Positions 42,055 to 43,666 of a stretch of DNA of 43,666 bases are shown one piece after another (position 1 is the first letter of the stretch; every line of letters begins with the position of its first letter). The translations under genes and the position numbers were made by a program. The stretch spans positions 1 to 43,666 of the forward strand of contig JACOSB010000094.1 in NCBI GenBank assembly GCA_016179105.1, read 5' to 3'. The notes under the pieces were generated by a model, which had not been told where the DNA came from, ran no database searches, and was given only the letters and a program-made list of their open reading frames with translations. This DNA comes from Candidatus Acetothermia bacterium. Lineage in GTDB: Bacteria > Bipolaricaulota > Bipolaricaulia > RBG-16-55-9 > DRXL01.

Positions 42055-43291
42055 GCGAGGCCTCCAGCTTTTGGTTCTGCAACCCAAAGTGGTTGTGCAG
42101 TGCGCGCACTGCTTGGTCGGCTTGTTGTTTCCGCACAGCGCACGAGATTTTTATCTCTGAGGTCGAGATCATCTCGATGTTGATTTTTTCTTTCGAGAAA
42201 CACTCGAACATCTCGCCTGCAACTTCGGCGTGACTCGCGATGCCTCCTCCGACGATCGAGACTTTGGCAATTTCGGGATCGAATTGTATTTCTACAGAGC
42301 CGAGCGGAGCCGCTGCTTGCTGGACTGCACGGAGCGCTTCGCGTGCATCACTCTGCGCGACGACGAAAGAAATATCACTGCGCCCTTCGTGTGAAATATT
42401 TTGCACGATCATATCCGTCTTGATGCGTGCTTTGCCTAAGGGAACGAAGAAATTTGCTGCTACACCAGGCTTATCGGGCACGCCGAGAATCGAAATTTTT
42501 ACGATATTTTTATCAGCGACCACGCCGCGAATCGCATGAACGTTTTCCATGAGTAAACTCTCCTTGATCCAGGTGCCTTCAGCTTCAGAAAAAGTGTGAA
42601 GTATCGCGATCGGAATTTTATAGCGACGCGCGATCTCAATAGCCCGCGGGTGCGTGATGGCTGCGCCGACGCTCGCAAGCTCCATCGCTTCATCATACGT
42701 GAGCTCGTGAAGCTTGGCTGCTTCTGGGACTTGCCTTGGGTCGGCCGTGTAGAAGCCGAGAACGTCCTTAAAAATTTCGCAGCGCGCGGCACCCAGCCCG
42801 GCGGCCAACGCGGCTGCGGTGATGTCCGAGCCGCCGCGTCCGAGCGTCGTGATGCGACCGTTTGAATCTGCACCTTGGAACCCAGCAACGATCACGACCT
42901 TGCCCCGCGCTAACTCTTTTTGTATCGAGCGAGCATCAAAGCCAGAGATGCGTGCTTTGGAGTGAATGCTGTCGGTGAGAATCCCGGCCTGCGCGCCGTT
43001 CATCGAGATGGCCGAAAGACCCTCGGCGATCAGCGCCATCGCCATCAAAGCGGCGGCTTCCTTCTCGCCGGTGGCGAGGAGTGCATCGTACTCGCTACCC
43101 GCAGCCGTAGGCTCCGGCAAGAGTTCTTGGGCTAATTCAATCAACTCATCGGTCGTCTCGCCGCGCGCGGAGACAACGACAACAACATCGTGTCCCTCGC
43201 GTTTTCGTTGAGCTACACGTTGAGCCACGTTCTTGAGATGCTTCGGCGTGGCGACCGAGCTACCGCCGTACTTTTGTACAATCACTGCCAT
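42047..43291 (-). CDS. lysC: Aspartate kinase with two ACT domains
   Basis: This 414-aa enzyme phosphorylates aspartate, the first step toward threonine, methionine and lysine. The kinase domain has VQKYGGSSVA at the start, GFQGADSNGRITTLGRGGSD (about residue 145) and FKDVLGFYTADPR. Two ACT domains (about 265-400; VKISILGVPDKPGVAANFF and VSIVGGGIASHAEVAGEMF) should bind the feedback amino acid. AGGAGGAG is 4-5 nt upstream of the ATG. It is the first structural gene of lysC-hom-thrB-thrC and is preceded by the attenuator at 43361-43468. Confidence 0.96.
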   Translation of the reverse strand: MAVIVQKYGGSSVATPKHLKNVAQRVAQRKREGHDVVVVVSARGETTDELIELAQELLPEPTAAGSEYDALLATGEKEAAALMAMALIAEGLSAISMNGAQAGILTDSIHSKARISGFDARSIQKELARGKVVIVAGFQGADSNGRITTLGRGGSDITAAALAAGLGAARCEIFKDVLGFYTADPRQVPEAAKLHELTYDEAMELASVGAAITHPRAIEIARRYKIPIAILHTFSEAEGTWIKESLLMENVHAIRGVVADKNIVKISILGVPDKPGVAANFFVPLGKARIKTDMIVQNISHEGRSDISFVVAQSDAREALRAVQQAAAPLGSVEIQFDPEIAKVSIVGGGIASHAEVAGEMFECFSKEKINIEMISTSEIKISCAVRKQQADQAVRALHNHFGLQNQKLEASRA

Positions 43292-43359
43292 AACTCCTCC
43301 TGCAAAACAAAAACCGAAAGCCTTCAGCTACGAACAATAAAAAATATGGAGGTACGAAG

Positions 43360-43384
43360 ATTAAAGGATCCCCAGGGGGGATCC
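43360..43384 (-). terminator. Attenuator hairpin inside the threonine leader
   Basis: Stem GGATCCCC/GGGGATCC (43384-43377 with 43373-43366, loop of 3 nt) is followed on the minus strand by TTTAATCTT. The T-run is interrupted. The 5' base of the stem lies one nucleotide after the last Thr codon, so a ribosome stalled on the Thr run would cover the stem. A second pairing, AGGTAC (43403-43398) with GTACCT (43355-43350), encloses it. Confidence 0.65.
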
Positions 43385-43468
43385 GGTTCCGGTGGTAGTA
43401 CCTGTCAGGAAAACAAAGAAAGAAGCTATAAGCTTGCAGCTATGGTTGATCTCATCATAACGTTTCAT
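43361..43468 (-). CDS. Threonine-rich leader peptide of the lysC-hom-thrB-thrC operon (thrL-like)
   Basis: A 35-codon ORF on the minus strand has AGGAGA 5 nt before its ATG, about 19 nt after the predicted start of transcription. Its residues 21-29 are LTGTTTGTG, so five of the seven residues 22-28 are Thr (codons ACA, ACT, ACC, ACC, ACC). The peptide starts MKRYDEINHS and ends GSPLGIL. Directly after the last Thr codon the coding sequence runs through a GC-rich hairpin and stops at TAA 43363-43361. This matches the logic of thr attenuators in gammaproteobacteria (leader peptide rich in the regulating amino acid), although the sequence is unrelated to the E. coli peptide. It should sense charged tRNA-Thr. 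Confidence 0.82.
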   Translation of the reverse strand: MKRYDEINHSCKLIASFFVFLTGTTTGTGSPLGIL

Positions 43469-43493
43469 ACGCTTCTCCTGGCAGATTGATAGC

Positions 43494-43522
43494 ACTATAG
43501 CATGAAATGCCCTTCAAGTCAA
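43494..43522 (-). promoter_or_regulatory. Promoter of the threonine operon
   Basis: On the minus strand, TTGACT (43522-43517) and TATAGT (43499-43494) are separated by 17 nt. This is the best sigma70-type promoter in the window. The transcript would start near 43487 and give a leader of about 195 nt before lysC. Confidence 0.8.
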
Positions 43523-43537
43523 GAGTTAGTCTTATCC

Positions 43538-43590
43538 AATACAAGATGAGCATGAAGCTCCCCTGTGTTTCTAATGCAAGATGAGCATGA
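43538..43590. repeat. Two direct repeats upstream of the threonine operon promoter
   Basis: AATACAAGATGAGCATGA (43538-43555) and AATGCAAGATGAGCATGA (43573-43590) match at 17 of 18 positions, with starts 35 bp apart. They lie just upstream of the -35 and could be binding sites for a regulator acting on the operon or on a divergent gene. Confidence 0.55.
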
Positions 43591-43647
43591 GCGGGGGGGT
43601 AGCCCAGCCAGCGCGTGAGTCGAACCATAGGAGGTATGACACTCACT

Positions 43648-43666
43648 ATGCACGACTCCCACCCCA
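43648..43666 (+). CDS. Possible start of a divergent gene, cut by the window edge
   Basis: TAGGAGGT (43628-43635) is followed by an in-frame pair of ATGs at 43636 and 43648, and the frame stays open to the edge (MHDSHP from the second). The ribosome site is good, but the spacing is 1 nt to the first ATG and 13 nt to the second. Too short to identify. Confidence 0.25.

Noticed and set aside
43190..43489. Plus-strand open frame across the threonine leader
   Set aside because: It lies antisense to the leader peptide and the lysC start, and has no domain or ribosome site.
43591..43666. Possible tRNA in the GC-rich edge sequence
   Set aside because: I could not fold a cloverleaf or find a T-loop with matching acceptor stem.
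1..43666. CRISPR array
   Set aside because: No regularly spaced repeats were seen. The two 18-bp repeats near 43538 are only a pair.

Overview
This is a bacterial chromosome segment from an organism I cannot place from sequence alone. The G+C content is moderate, genes are dense with ATGA-type overlaps, and the cell-division cluster is a standard bacterial one. The paralogous exported proteins with Bacteroidota-like sorting tails and the BTAD/AAA/TPR regulators would suit an uncultivated deep lineage (for example a Bipolaricaulota-like phylum), but that is inference. I saw no rRNA, tRNA or CRISPR array.

Layout. 1-143: 3' end of a DDE transposase and insertion-sequence edge, cutting into a CPA2 cation/proton antiporter that keeps only its last membrane helices and TrkA domains (to 1223). 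1290-2854 (-): Fur-family regulator coupled to an Xaa-Pro-type M24 aminopeptidase. 2987-13206 (+): a BTAD-AAA-TPR regulator, an exported protein with a cohesin-like domain, an HtrA protease and a large exported lamin-tail protein. 13345-14529 (+): tdk and pyrR. 14693-24152 (+): murD-ftsW-murG-murC-murB-ftsQ-ftsA-ftsZ. 24169-26398 (-): an accessory patch with a shortened cupin, two related antitoxin-like small proteins, an ORF6N protein and an unknown protein. 26529-28541 (-): ABC exporter ATPase and permease. 28669-34154 (-): a second BTAD-AAA-TPR regulator followed by an exported beta-helix protein. 34393-36621 (+): a small possible beta-grasp protein and an exported metzincin-like protease with a dockerin. 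36782-38678: a graveyard of toxin-antitoxin and methyltransferase pieces. 38691-43291 (-): lysC-hom-thrB-thrC, preceded by a threonine-rich leader peptide and terminator.

How the parts fit. Four exported proteins (6752, 9913, 28669 and 34750 genes) end in the same roughly 75-residue domain, each finishing 0-2 residues after a hydrophobic strand and Lys/Arg. It resembles a type IX-style sorting tail. Two of them lie directly downstream of the two paralogous BTAD regulators, in the same order, so the regulator plus exported-protein pair looks duplicated. A cohesin-like domain in one protein and a dockerin in another suggest surface assembly. HtrA lies between two of the four.

The clearest regulatory discovery is upstream of lysC. 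A near-consensus promoter is followed by a 35-codon ORF with a good ribosome site. Five of seven consecutive codons in it are threonine, and they directly abut an 8-bp GC-rich hairpin. This looks like ribosome-mediated attenuation of the threonine operon.
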